From: Leptolinea sp964446955
GTDB taxonomy: Bacteria > Chloroflexota > Anaerolineae > Anaerolineales > Anaerolineaceae
NCBI GenBank assembly: GCA_964446955.1
Contig: CAYUQJ010000003.1
Location: 124,001-188,000, forward strand
Reading direction: 5' to 3'
DNA length: 64,000 bases
In this document: piece after piece, positions 36,850 through 46,147 of the stretch
Layout of the letters: each line of letters opens with the position of its first letter
How positions within the stretch are numbered: the first letter of the stretch is position 1
Position numbers and translations under genes: made by a program
Notes under the pieces: generated by a model
The model's database searches: none
Seen by the model: the letters and a program-made list of their open reading frames with translations, nothing else
Told to the model about the DNA's origin: nothing

Positions 36850-38634
36850 GTGGATACAAGAACAGGCAAACTCCAGAAGAGGTTCCCGTATCTGTCGGCC
36901 GTCTATTTCACATTGCTGACGATTGTAATAACCTGGCCATTGGCAACCCGCATGGGCAGCCAGATGGTCGGATCAATTGGTGACAATATCTACTTTGTCT
37001 GGATGATCGGCTGGTTCAAAAAGGCCCTAATTGACCTGCGTGTCAACCCGTTCGATGTGTGGTTCCTCAACTATCCGGAAGGGTGGAGCCTGGCTTATAC
37101 AGAGATCACTCCGGCGCAATTACTGCTGGCGCTGCCATTCAGCCTGATCGCCAGTTCGACATTCGCGTATAACGCGGCGCATCTGCTTTCATTTGTGCTC
37201 AGTGGGTTGATCATGTCACTCTGGGTACGGCGGTTGACTGGTTCTCGTTCAGCCGGACTATTGGCCGGCACAGCTTATGCGTTCCTGCCGTTCCATTTCG
37301 CACATTTTTTGATCGGTCATTTGAATCTATCTGGGTTGCAATGGTTCCCTCTATTTTTCTGGGGTTTTTTTGAACTTCTCATAACCGTGACCCCTGAAAC
37401 GGAAAATGTTGAACCAGAGGTATTTTCTCCTGCCGACCGGAAGAACGCCATACTCAGAACTGGAGTTGGTCTGGGGTTGATTGCCCTGACAAGCCAGTAC
37501 TACCTGTATATGACTATTCTGGTGGCGTTCTTTATTTTTGTGGTCTATGTGATCGTGTTTAATCGGCCGGTTATCCGGTCACGCTCTTTCTGGATGGGAT
37601 GGTTAATCGCCGGATTGGTAGCACTACCGCTGGTGGTTGCCGCGGTCGCGCCGTATGTCAGTCTGGCCGGTCAGGGTGAATTACCGGATCGGGAGCTGGG
37701 AGTTGTGCGTCCCTACTCTGCCGGATTGACGGATTTTCTGTTGCCATCCACCGATCATTTCCTGTGGGGTAAGTGGGTGGGTGCCAACTTCAACCGCGAC
37801 ATGTGGGTGGAAGGAACACTCTATATCGGCTTGATCAATCTCATTCTGGCGGTGTACGCCTGGATTAACCGGAAAAAGATGGGCTGCAGTACTCTACTTG
37901 TTCTTCTGTTGAGCGGGGGAGGGTTGGCATTGCTGCTGGCTATGGGGACTGATCTCCACTGGAACGGATCACCGGTCGAAATTACCACCCCCGCCTTTTT
38001 ACAGGGCTACTGGGCAAAAGCGACCATACCCATTCCACTGCCGGGATGGTTGTTGTTCAAGTTCTTTCCCTTCTATGCCAAGCTGCGCGCCCTGATGCGA
38101 TTTGGTATCTTTGTTTTGCTGTTCATCTGCGCGGCGGCCGGGCTGGGTGCCGCAAAAATGCTTTCGCAAATAGCTCCCCGCTGGAAGAATGCCGCCGCCA
38201 TACTGTTGATTCTACTGGTCATTATTGATTTTTATCCGGGCGCATACCCGGAATTTGCTCCAGTTGAAGCCCGCGAGGTGGATACCTGGCTGCTCTCTCA
38301 GGCGGGGAATGGCGCAGTTGTGCAGATGCCTTTCGCGATAGCGGAGGACCAGGAGCATACCTACTATACATTGGTGCATGGCAAACCGTATGTTGGCGGC
38401 TTTTTCAATGCCTTCCCGCCGGCGCAATACAAGCGGGTCAAACCCATTCTCGAAAACTTCCCGGATGAAAATAGTACACGCCTGCTAAGAGAACTTGATG
38501 TGCGATGGGTGCTGGTTGACCCGGCTTATTACATGGACTGGGGTCAGACAAAGAGACTGATTGAATCGTTTGGGTTTGAGATGCAAGCACAGCCGGGCGG
38601 TATGGCTGTTTTCAGCGTACAGGTGGAAAAGTGA
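36850..38634 (+). CDS. Polytopic membrane protein, GT-C-like
   Basis: 594 residues, GTG start, four bases after the previous stop. About a dozen hydrophobic segments; GDNIYFVWMIGWF (about 43-55) sits in the first outer loop and WSLAYTEITPAQLLL follows. The soluble C-terminal part (about 475-594) includes VVQMPFAIAEDQEHTYY and VLVDPAYY. This resembles YfhO-like and GT-C-like glycosyltransferases. The next gene overlaps by four bases (GTGA). Confidence 0.76.
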   Translation: MDTRTGKLQKRFPYLSAVYFTLLTIVITWPLATRMGSQMVGSIGDNIYFVWMIGWFKKALIDLRVNPFDVWFLNYPEGWSLAYTEITPAQLLLALPFSLIASSTFAYNAAHLLSFVLSGLIMSLWVRRLTGSRSAGLLAGTAYAFLPFHFAHFLIGHLNLSGLQWFPLFFWGFFELLITVTPETENVEPEVFSPADRKNAILRTGVGLGLIALTSQYYLYMTILVAFFIFVVYVIVFNRPVIRSRSFWMGWLIAGLVALPLVVAAVAPYVSLAGQGELPDRELGVVRPYSAGLTDFLLPSTDHFLWGKWVGANFNRDMWVEGTLYIGLINLILAVYAWINRKKMGCSTLLVLLLSGGGLALLLAMGTDLHWNGSPVEITTPAFLQGYWAKATIPIPLPGWLLFKFFPFYAKLRALMRFGIFVLLFICAAAGLGAAKMLSQIAPRWKNAAAILLILLVIIDFYPGAYPEFAPVEAREVDTWLLSQAGNGAVVQMPFAIAEDQEHTYYTLVHGKPYVGGFFNAFPPAQYKRVKPILENFPDENSTRLLRELDVRWVLVDPAYYMDWGQTKRLIESFGFEMQAQPGGMAVFSVQVEK

Positions 38635-40298
38635 AAGATCACACCGGACGGGAACAGATATTGAGTTTCCTGCATAACCCGGTTGGTAATGGGCAACAAT
38701 GGGTTACAACCGGACTGATCGTACTGGCTGCCCTGACAGGCATGTTGTTGGTTGCCTGGAGTACCCTCTTGGGACCGGGTGTTGGCGGTGACGCGACCAT
38801 ATACCTGACATCCGCGCAAAACCTGGCAAGGGGTATTGGCCTGGGCCTGTTGGAACCGGATGGATCTTTCCGGTTGCTGCCATATTCCGCTCCGCTTTTC
38901 CCGTTGATGCTGTCACCATTCGCCGCAGTGGGCATTGATCTTACGCCGGTAGCCCGCTGGTTGAATATCGCGTTGTTTGGCGCAATGATCTTTTTAGCCG
39001 GTTGGGTATCGTTGAAAACAACAGGCAGTCGTTGGATGTCCAGTCTGCCCGCGTGGTTGATCGCCTGTTCCCCCGTTCTATTGCCGGTCTATTCATGGGC
39101 AATGGCTGAACCGGTCACCCTGGTGTTTGGTTTTGGCGGGTTGGTGTTTTTGTTGTGGCACCTGGACGCAGAAGTACCAAAATATTTGGGCTGGCCGGAA
39201 CTCTGTGGACTTGTTCTGGGATTATCGGCAGCCGCCCGCTATTCAGCCGCGGCTTTTCTGGCTGCCAGTGTGTTGGTTTATTTGCTCTGGGGCAAAGTTA
39301 CGTTCAGGAAACGCTTGTTTACCGCGTTCCGGATTGGTCTGGTTGGCATTATCCCGATGACGGTTTGGATGGTCGTGCAACTTGGCTGGACGGACTCCGT
39401 CTCGGCGCGGACGGTGTTGACGCTGGAAGAAATGCGGGATAGGCTGATGCTTTTCTGGCCGCAATTGAACTCGGCCCTTGTCGTTTGGGCGTTGCCCGCA
39501 TCTTTCCTTGAAGCCCCTCCATATCCGGATTGGATCAACTCAGTTCTTCCTCTGGTTGTCTTTGTGTCTCTGGGAGCATTGACCTTCTGGCAGTGCCGGA
39601 TAAAACGGTCGTCTGCGGTTATGAGGCTATTATTATCTCTGTGGATCTTTGCCGGCATTTATATCGGGCTGTTGTTGCTGGTATACATCACAACGTATCC
39701 TCCGATCACCATCGATAACCGCATGTTGTCGCCGGCTCACACGGCGGTCATCTGGATTGCTGGTTTGATTTTGGTTCAGATAAGTGGACATAATGCTTCG
39801 CGTTGGTGGAAACCGGTCATCTGGATCATACTGCTTGGATTTGTTTCGTGGTACGGGATTCGTACCATCCGAATCGTCATTCAAAACTCGGAAACCGGAC
39901 TGGGGTATAACGCCCGGGTCTGGCGTCAGTCGCGCGTCATTGATGGTATTAAAGAATTGCCTGTCAAACAGATACTGGTGACAAATGAAACCATGGCTGT
40001 GCTCTACCTTACCGGCCGGGTGGCAAGCCCGGTGGCCGAAATCTATTTCGATGAACCTGCCTATCCGTTCACCCGATATGGAGATGGACCTGTTGGCAGG
40101 GATCCAGCTGAAGCAGATTTCAAATCAGGTAAGACCATACTGGTGGTCTTTGATACACTGAAAGCTCAATTTGCGTCCATTTATGGGGATAAAGCTGACA
40201 AACGAACGGAATTGTTTATACAGGGTCTCTCTGAAGTTTTTTCCAGTGATCATGGCGCGATACTAAAATATCCGGTTGGTCTTCCCCAACAGGAATAA
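38631..40298 (+). CDS. Polytopic GT-C-like membrane glycosyltransferase
   Basis: 555 residues, GTG start. GVGGDATIYLTSAQNLARG (about 50-68) after the first membrane segment holds the likely catalytic Asp; the same layout (xxDxxxYxxxAxNxxxG) is seen in the protein at 41343. The C-terminal 110 residues are soluble. It is the last gene of the second glycan operon; the hairpin that follows fits the minus strand gene better. Confidence 0.78.
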   Translation: MKDHTGREQILSFLHNPVGNGQQWVTTGLIVLAALTGMLLVAWSTLLGPGVGGDATIYLTSAQNLARGIGLGLLEPDGSFRLLPYSAPLFPLMLSPFAAVGIDLTPVARWLNIALFGAMIFLAGWVSLKTTGSRWMSSLPAWLIACSPVLLPVYSWAMAEPVTLVFGFGGLVFLLWHLDAEVPKYLGWPELCGLVLGLSAAARYSAAAFLAASVLVYLLWGKVTFRKRLFTAFRIGLVGIIPMTVWMVVQLGWTDSVSARTVLTLEEMRDRLMLFWPQLNSALVVWALPASFLEAPPYPDWINSVLPLVVFVSLGALTFWQCRIKRSSAVMRLLLSLWIFAGIYIGLLLLVYITTYPPITIDNRMLSPAHTAVIWIAGLILVQISGHNASRWWKPVIWIILLGFVSWYGIRTIRIVIQNSETGLGYNARVWRQSRVIDGIKELPVKQILVTNETMAVLYLTGRVASPVAEIYFDEPAYPFTRYGDGPVGRDPAEADFKSGKTILVVFDTLKAQFASIYGDKADKRTELFIQGLSEVFSSDHGAILKYPVGLPQQE

Positions 40299-40301
40299 CG
40301 T

Positions 40302-40330
40302 AAAAAAAAAAGCGGGCAAAACGCCCGCTT
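40302..40330 (-). terminator. Rho-independent terminator for the minus-strand DUF4380 gene
   Basis: An 8-bp GC-rich stem (40310-40317 pairs with 40323-40330) with a five-base loop is followed, on the minus strand, by a T-run of about nine bases. On the plus strand the stem is followed by ATCTTG only, so it may also stop the plus operon but less well. Confidence 0.88.
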
Positions 40331-40353
40331 ATCTTGTGCTCGGAATTGACGTT

Positions 40354-41268
40354 TTACTTACTCATAGCTTTCTGGACGACGGGAAGAATAGATTTCTTAA
40401 CATCCTCATCGTTTTTGGGTGTGGGAATATTCTCGGCAAAGTACCAGGTCTCTTCGTGTGTGACGGTCTCACCGGGTTCGACCATCTTGAACGCACCGAG
40501 GGTCTCCAGTTCCAGACAATCCTTGTTTGTCCAGCTTTGGAGGTTGGTTCCAAAATCAACGTATTCTTCGCCGGATTCGCGGGTGAAGAATTTGATGAAT
40601 GTCGCGTGCGGGAACACACAGGCAGCCCAGCCGATTTCATTCATCACGGCTACTTTGGTCGGTACAGCATCCGATTGTTGGCGCAACAAAATGTAATCGT
40701 CTCCCCAGGTGAAACGCGGATCTGTCATGCGGGTGTACGGCCAGATCGCGATGTCGTGTGACGGAAGCAGCAAGCCGGGTGTGAAATCGCGGGGTTTGAC
40801 AGGAAGAACGGCCACACCGCCGGCCGCCATGACCGAAAGTGCCCAGGGGGCAAATTTCACTGTCCAAAGACCACTGTTCTTGATCATGTTCCGCACAACG
40901 ACTTTTGGTTGCTTTTCATCCATGCGGATTTCCATGGATTTCTGCAGGCCGGTAGTTGTCTCCACTGCTGATGTCAGTAGAACGACATTGTCGAACGTTT
41001 TCACTTCCAGCGGGAAGTTGTCTGGATAGTATGTGCGTTCAGCCAGTTCAGGGGCTGCCCACAGGCGATGACCGCCGTATCCAACGTATTCTTTCGCGCC
41101 GGATGTCCCCATTTCTGCCGGGTTGTTGTAAAAGAGGTTCTCTTTGCCCTTAAAACCGCAGGAGACAACCCGTGGTCCTACGTCAGTGGTGGCAATAACC
41201 TGAATGGTTGAATTCTCAACCTGAATGCAGTTTTTCCAGCCGGCGTACGATACTTTTTCAATCTTCAT
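40354..41268 (-). CDS. DUF4380 domain protein (mutarotase-like fold)
   Basis: 304 residues. TTDVGPRVVSCGFKGKENLF near the N terminus and YGGHRLWAAPE (about 64-74) are hallmarks of DUF4380, a galactose-mutarotase-like beta-sandwich family. No signal peptide is seen, so it is probably cytoplasmic. GAGGGA precedes the ATG. It is alone on the minus strand between two plus-strand glycan blocks, with its own terminator. Its function is unknown; binding or epimerising a sugar is plausible from the fold. Confidence 0.83.
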   Translation of the reverse strand: MKIEKVSYAGWKNCIQVENSTIQVIATTDVGPRVVSCGFKGKENLFYNNPAEMGTSGAKEYVGYGGHRLWAAPELAERTYYPDNFPLEVKTFDNVVLLTSAVETTTGLQKSMEIRMDEKQPKVVVRNMIKNSGLWTVKFAPWALSVMAAGGVAVLPVKPRDFTPGLLLPSHDIAIWPYTRMTDPRFTWGDDYILLRQQSDAVPTKVAVMNEIGWAACVFPHATFIKFFTRESGEEYVDFGTNLQSWTNKDCLELETLGAFKMVEPGETVTHEETWYFAENIPTPKNDEDVKKSILPVVQKAMSK

Positions 41269-41290
41269 GATTTGAGTCCCTCTTGTGGAA

Positions 41291-41318
41291 TTTGGTCTGA
41301 TATTATTTCCATTATAAT
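41291..41318. promoter_or_regulatory. Divergent promoter region around a palindromic -10 box
   Basis: ATTATAAT (41311-41318) is its own reverse complement, so it gives a TATAAT on both strands. For the plus strand, TTTGGT (41291-41296) is a weak -35 with 16 bases spacing. No clear -35 is seen for the minus strand. The 74-base gap separates the DUF4380 gene and the GT-C gene at 41343. Confidence 0.45.
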
Positions 41319-41342
41319 AAGCTTCGCGTTTTACGTGAGCAA

Positions 41343-42944
41343 ATGAGGAAGCGCTTGTCTTATATTAAGAGCTTTGCCGGTCGAATACCGGTCAAATATC
41401 ACCCTGTTCTATTCTGGGGAACATTGATCTTGATACTGGCCGCAGGTGTGGCAGCCCTGGTTTATGCCACTCCACACGGTCCTGGTTTGATCAATGATTC
41501 TGTTGTTTACATTGGCGGAGCGGAAAACATCCGGGCCGGTCATGGTTACAGCCGGACGTCTGGTGGTGGAGAGATCAAACCATTAACGGTCAATGTACCG
41601 CTCTATTCTTACACCCTGGCGGCTGTCGCGTCAGCCGGTATCGACATGATCCAGGCTGGCTGGCTGGTAAGCCTGGTATGCTTCGCGTTGAATGGTATGC
41701 TCTCCGCATTGCTTGTATTGAAGCTAACCCGTTCCCGGCTGTGGGCGGTTGTGGGGGCGTTGCTTGTTGTTACGTCGGAATCGGTTATTCGTGCGCATAC
41801 CTTCGCCCTCAGTGAGCCACTCTTTATTACGCTAATGCTGGCATCTTTGCTGGCGCTTTTATACGCGTTGGAAAGACATGAATGGTATTTCACCGCAGCC
41901 GCGGGAGTCCTGGTAAGCTTAACCTACCTGACGCGGTATATCGGGCTTTCGTTGCTGGCTACCGGGGTGGCGGCTTTCTTCGTCTTTATGCCGACATGGA
42001 AATCCCGCTTTATCAAGATCGGTTGGTTCTTGTTATTCAGCCTTTTGGGTGGATTGGCCTGGGTGGCGCGTAATATGATGGTTTCCGGTACAGCCGCCAA
42101 TCGAAGTCTGTTATATCACCCGCTGACATCGGATAAATTGCGAGAAGGCACACAAACCCTGCTTTCTTTTCTATTCCCTGAACGTTTTAATTTGTATGAA
42201 CATTTTCCCCGTCTTTCGGATAGTTTTGCGATCTCACTGATAATTGCTTTGGTTGTATTGGTTTACATCTTCTGGCGACTGGGAAAAAAGAACGAAGAGA
42301 AAACACAAACCGGCTGGCGCGGCGCATTTCTATTTACAATACAATCTTTGTTTTATCTGGTTGTACTGTTGCTCTCTCTGACATTCCTGGACGCATCAAC
42401 CGCGCTGGAAAACCGTATTCTGGTGCCATCGTTTATCTGTCTGATCCTGATTTTCGTTTATATCCTGCATGGTCTTTGGAAGCGGGGTGGTTGGGCTTGC
42501 GGAATTTCTGTAGCTGTGATGATGCTGGTATTCCTTGCCGGTGCGTATGATGGACGCCGGGCAGTGATCGACCTGCATGCTGACGGGCAGGGATATGCAA
42601 GCGCGTATTATCGCAATTCGCTTACCATTGACGCACTAAAACGCATGCCGGCATCGACAATCTGGACGAATCGGGTTCCCGCCGTCAATTTGCTGGCTGA
42701 ACGCCCGGCGTATGCTTTGTTGGCGCCCATTGATCCCTTGACCAGGCAGAAACGTCCGAATTATGATAGCTCCCTGCGGAATATTCGCCAATCGATCCTG
42801 GATGGGAAAGCTATTCTGGTTGTGTTTGAAGCCGGTATGTTGCTTGATGATCCGGTGGAAGGTCAATGGCTTAGAGATTTGACGGTGGATATTCCGGCAG
42901 TTTTTGAAGCAGAAGATGGAATGATCTTTGCTGTTAACAAATGA
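41343..42944 (+). CDS. Polytopic GT-C-like membrane glycosyltransferase
   Basis: 533 residues with about a dozen hydrophobic segments. GLINDSVVYIGGAENIRAG (about 48-66) follows the first membrane segment and contains the likely catalytic Asp. The C-terminal region (about 420-533) is soluble. It is similar in size and layout to the protein at 38631, so the two are likely paralogues split by the inverted DUF4380 gene. It is the first gene of the third glycan block. The ribosome binding site is weak. Confidence 0.78.
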   Translation: MRKRLSYIKSFAGRIPVKYHPVLFWGTLILILAAGVAALVYATPHGPGLINDSVVYIGGAENIRAGHGYSRTSGGGEIKPLTVNVPLYSYTLAAVASAGIDMIQAGWLVSLVCFALNGMLSALLVLKLTRSRLWAVVGALLVVTSESVIRAHTFALSEPLFITLMLASLLALLYALERHEWYFTAAAGVLVSLTYLTRYIGLSLLATGVAAFFVFMPTWKSRFIKIGWFLLFSLLGGLAWVARNMMVSGTAANRSLLYHPLTSDKLREGTQTLLSFLFPERFNLYEHFPRLSDSFAISLIIALVVLVYIFWRLGKKNEEKTQTGWRGAFLFTIQSLFYLVVLLLSLTFLDASTALENRILVPSFICLILIFVYILHGLWKRGGWACGISVAVMMLVFLAGAYDGRRAVIDLHADGQGYASAYYRNSLTIDALKRMPASTIWTNRVPAVNLLAERPAYALLAPIDPLTRQKRPNYDSSLRNIRQSILDGKAILVVFEAGMLLDDPVEGQWLRDLTVDIPAVFEAEDGMIFAVNK

Positions 42945-42960
42945 GAAATCAGGAAAAAGA

Positions 42961-43782
42961 ATGAAAACCATTTTAGAAAAATTCCATATGGATGGGCAGG
43001 CAGCTGTGGTAACCGGCGGAGCCGGCCTGCTGGGCAAGGAGTTCTGTAGAACACTGGCTCAGGCCGGTGCTGGAGTCGTGGTGGCTGATCTGAACGCTGA
43101 AGCGGCGGAGTCCGTAGCAGAAGAGATCCGCCTGGAAGGATTCAAGGCGGTAGGCGTGGGCGTGAATGTCACTGATGCGGCTTCAGTGCAGCAGATGGTG
43201 CTCGCGACGATCAAAGAATATGGAAGGCTTGATGCACTGGTTTGCAGCGCGGCTATGGATCCCAAATTCGATCCGCAGCATGCCGGTCAGAATCGGAACA
43301 CATTTGAGGACTATCCGGTTGAGTCTTTCCGACAGGCACTGGATGTAAACCTGACCGGTCTTTTCCTGTGCGCACAGGCGGCGGTCATTCCGATGTTAAA
43401 ACAGGATCATGGATCGATCATAAACATTTGTTCCACTTATGGACTGGTTGGTCCCGATCAGCGTATCTACATCAAACCGGATCAGCCGCAGCAGTACAAA
43501 CCGGTTTATTACTCTGTGACAAAATCAGGCGTGCTGGGTCTTACCAGGTATCTGGCTACGTATTATGCCGGCCGGAACATCCGCGCGAACGCATTGACCC
43601 CGGGTGGTGTATATAACAACCACGACGAGCTTTTTGTGAAAAACTATTCCGCGCGAACTGTACTTGGACGTATGGCGGAAAAAGACGAAATGAGCGGCGC
43701 TGTTCTTTTCCTGGCTTCTGATGCGTCTTCCTATATGACCGGATCAAATCTGGTTGTCGACGGGGGATGGACGGCATGGTAA
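42961..43782 (+). CDS. Short-chain dehydrogenase, PtmA-like
   Basis: 273 residues from the ATG at 42961, which has AGGAAA upstream; a TTG at 42928 inside the previous gene is less likely. It has the cofactor motif GGAGLLG (about 18-24), CSAAMDPKF, and the catalytic YYSVTKSG (about 182). It carries the insertion DQRIYIKPDQPQQYKP, typical of SDRs next to CMP-nonulosonate synthetases (PtmA in Campylobacter). The CMP-sugar synthetase gene overlaps its 3' end, which supports a role in making the nonulosonate precursor. Confidence 0.84.
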   Translation: MKTILEKFHMDGQAAVVTGGAGLLGKEFCRTLAQAGAGVVVADLNAEAAESVAEEIRLEGFKAVGVGVNVTDAASVQQMVLATIKEYGRLDALVCSAAMDPKFDPQHAGQNRNTFEDYPVESFRQALDVNLTGLFLCAQAAVIPMLKQDHGSIINICSTYGLVGPDQRIYIKPDQPQQYKPVYYSVTKSGVLGLTRYLATYYAGRNIRANALTPGGVYNNHDELFVKNYSARTVLGRMAEKDEMSGAVLFLASDASSYMTGSNLVVDGGWTAW

Positions 43783-45014
43783 AGAAGCCGGAAGTTCTGG
43801 CTATCATACCGGCACGCGGCGGATCGAAAGGGATACCGCGAAAGAATATCAAGGAATTTGCCGGTTATCCATTGATCTCTTACAGTATTGCGGCCGGATT
43901 GCAGGCGGAAACAGTTACCCGAACCATTGTCTCAACGGATGACGAAGAGATAGCGGCAGTTGCCCGTGAATGGGGAGCAGAAACCCCCTTCCTGCGTCCG
44001 GTGGAGCTCGCATCTGATCAGTCACTTGACCTGCCGGTTTATCAGCACGCGTTGAAATGGCTAAAAGAACAGGAAGGTTATGAACCTGATGTCGTGGTTC
44101 AATTGCGCCCCACATCACCGGTACGGCCGGTGGATTGTGTTGATGGTGCAGTGCGAATGCTGCTCAAAAATCCACAGGCTGACTGTGTCCGCGGCGTGGT
44201 GCCTGCCGGACAGAATCCGCATAAGATGTGGCGGCGTGATGATGGCAGCGGGAAATTGAGTCCGCTGCTGAGCGTGCCGGGAATTGACGAGCCTTACAAC
44301 GCGCCCCGCCAGATCCTTCCGCCGGTGTACTGGCAAACCGGGCATATTGACGCCATCCGGCCTGAGACAATACTGAAGAAGGAATCGATGACCGGTGATA
44401 CCATTATGGGGATGGTTATTGATCCGCAATTTACGATTGATATCGATACGCCCAAAGACTGGGCGCGATCCGAATGGTTGGTTTGGCATGGTGGTTTGCA
44501 GTTTGTTGACCCGGCTCACAAACCACGCCGGGGTTTGCCGAAGCGGATTGACTTGATGGTGTTTGATTTTGACGGTGTAATAACGGACAACCGGGTGTGG
44601 GTTGATGAGAACGGTTTTGAGCGTGTGGCTGCCAATCGCAGCGACAGTCTTGGTATTCGTTTATTGCGGGAAGCCGGTCTGGAAATGATGATTTTGTCGA
44701 TGGAGATCAACAAGGTGGTTGCGGCGCGGGCACGCAAAATGGGTATCCCCGCAATGCATGGAATTAATGATAAAGTTACTACTTTGAAGAACCTGCTTAT
44801 AGAGCGAAATATCCCGGCGGAAAATGTGATATTTGTTGGCAATGATACCAATGATCTGGATTGTTTCCGTCTTGTCGGGTATGCGGTAGCTGTGGGCGAC
44901 GCATTGCCCGAAGTCAAACGGGCTGCAGACTTGATACTAACGAGGAACGGTGGACATGGTGCCGTTCGCGAAATTTGTGACCTAATCTTACAAACAGAAA
45001 AATTTAGAGGCTGA
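43776..45014 (+). CDS. CMP-nonulosonate synthetase fused to KdsC-like HAD phosphatase
   Basis: 412 residues from the ATG at 43776 (GGGGGA at 43762-43767, 8-base gap); the ATG at 43767 is also in frame. The N-terminal part (about 1-230) is an acylneuraminate cytidylyltransferase: IIPARGGSKGIPRKNI, QLRPTSPVR and YWQTGHIDA. The C-terminal part is a HAD hydrolase of the KdsC type with DFDGVITDN (about 262-270), a lysine in HGINDKVTTL and the metal-binding GNDTNDLDC. This is the domain order of animal CMAS. All HAD catalytic residues look intact, so it could dephosphorylate a nonulosonate 9-phosphate before activation (inference). Confidence 0.9.
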   Translation: MVKKPEVLAIIPARGGSKGIPRKNIKEFAGYPLISYSIAAGLQAETVTRTIVSTDDEEIAAVAREWGAETPFLRPVELASDQSLDLPVYQHALKWLKEQEGYEPDVVVQLRPTSPVRPVDCVDGAVRMLLKNPQADCVRGVVPAGQNPHKMWRRDDGSGKLSPLLSVPGIDEPYNAPRQILPPVYWQTGHIDAIRPETILKKESMTGDTIMGMVIDPQFTIDIDTPKDWARSEWLVWHGGLQFVDPAHKPRRGLPKRIDLMVFDFDGVITDNRVWVDENGFERVAANRSDSLGIRLLREAGLEMMILSMEINKVVAARARKMGIPAMHGINDKVTTLKNLLIERNIPAENVIFVGNDTNDLDCFRLVGYAVAVGDALPEVKRAADLILTRNGGHGAVREICDLILQTEKFRG

Positions 45015-45016
45015 TA

Positions 45017-45892
45017 ATGGCGAGAGAACAAAAAATTGGTAATAAAACAATTGGCGATGGACATCCCACCTATGTGGTGGCCGAGATCGGGATCAATCAC
45101 AACGGTGATCTGGAGAATGCGAAGAAGATGATTGACGCGGCAAAACATGCCGGAGTTGACGCGGTCAAATTCCAGAAGCGTACTCCCGAGTTGTGTGTAC
45201 CTGATAACCAGAAAAACCAGATGCGCGAGACACCCTGGGGCTATATCACATACCTGGAATATCGTAACAAAGTGGAGTTCGGTGAAGCAGAATACCGCGA
45301 GATTGACCGTTACTGCAAAGAAGTTGGGATTGACTGGTTCGCTTCGGTGTGGGACGAACCCTCGGTTGATTTTTTGGAAGCTTTTTCTCCACTCTGTTAC
45401 AAGATCCCATCGGCTTCATTGACCGATTCGAATCTGTTGAAAAAGATCCGATCCACTGGCCGTCCGGCTATTCTTTCGACCGGCATGTCCACCATGGAGC
45501 AGATACGTAAATCGGTTGATGTTATCGGGCTTCAGAATCTGGTCATCACCCACGCCACCAGCACATACCCCTGCGAACCGGAAGAATTGAACCTGCGCAT
45601 GATCGAAACCTTGCGTAAGGAATTCCCCGTTCCCATTGGATATTCCGGCCATGAAGTTGGATTGATCCCATCCGTCATGGCGGCTGGATTGGGCGCTTGT
45701 CTGATTGAACGCCATATCACTCTGGACCGGGCCATGTGGGGCGGAGATCAGGCGGCTTCTGTCGAGCCCAGCGGGTTCGAAAGACTGGTAAAATACATCC
45801 GCGTTGCCGAGCAATCACTGGGTGACGGTGTCAAGAAAGTTTACGAAAGTGAACTTCCATCCCTAAAAAAACTTCGCCGGGTACAGGAATGA
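45017..45892 (+). CDS. neuB: NeuB-type nonulosonate synthase lacking the SAF domain
   Basis: 291 residues, against about 340-360 for typical NeuB. The TIM barrel is complete: VAEIGINHNGDLENAKK (about 21-37), DAVKFQKRTPE, THATSTYPCEPEELN and YSGHEVGL. The chain ends where the SAF domain would start. It would condense phosphoenolpyruvate with a mannosamine-type sugar or its 6-phosphate. It lies two bases after the synthetase-phosphatase fusion gene, consistent with one pathway. The reading frame shows no sign of decay, so the short form looks natural. Confidence 0.88.
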   Translation: MAREQKIGNKTIGDGHPTYVVAEIGINHNGDLENAKKMIDAAKHAGVDAVKFQKRTPELCVPDNQKNQMRETPWGYITYLEYRNKVEFGEAEYREIDRYCKEVGIDWFASVWDEPSVDFLEAFSPLCYKIPSASLTDSNLLKKIRSTGRPAILSTGMSTMEQIRKSVDVIGLQNLVITHATSTYPCEPEELNLRMIETLRKEFPVPIGYSGHEVGLIPSVMAAGLGACLIERHITLDRAMWGGDQAASVEPSGFERLVKYIRVAEQSLGDGVKKVYESELPSLKKLRRVQE

Positions 45893-45918
45893 TCCGGTCG
45901 AGGGAATGAGAGTGCGAT

Positions 45919-46131
45919 ATGATCCACGGAATTCATTTTTTCAGTAATGTTCTTGGGAAACCCGCTTTATATCTGGACCCCGGTTCGGGTAGTTTTATTT
46001 TGCAGGTCCTTCTGGCCGCGATCCTTGGTGGCGGTTTTGCCATCAAGGCGTACTGGAAGAAAATCAAAGCTATCTTTGTGAAGACCCCTCCGGAAGAAGT
46101 GGATGAGGAAGAATCGGACGAGAAAGCCTGA
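45919..46131 (+). CDS. Small membrane protein with DPGSGS motif
   Basis: 70 residues. YLDPGSGSFILQ (about 18-29) leads into one hydrophobic helix (about 26-43), then a basic stretch AYWKKIKAIF and an acidic tail. I recognise this as a recurrent unnamed type of small protein (YLDPGxGS then one helix) in glycan loci, often beside alkaline-phosphatase-fold genes. The gene lies just before such a gene. A GAGGGA upstream supports the ATG. Its function is unknown; it might be an adaptor for the neighbouring enzyme. Confidence 0.75.
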   Translation: MIHGIHFFSNVLGKPALYLDPGSGSFILQVLLAAILGGGFAIKAYWKKIKAIFVKTPPEEVDEEESDEKA

Positions 46132-46147
46132 TAGCGGTTAGTTCGAT

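Noticed and set aside
45017..45892. NeuB lacking its C-terminal SAF domain as a pseudogene
   Set aside because: The frame ends cleanly with intact barrel motifs and a tightly placed next gene; a natural short form is more likely than decay.
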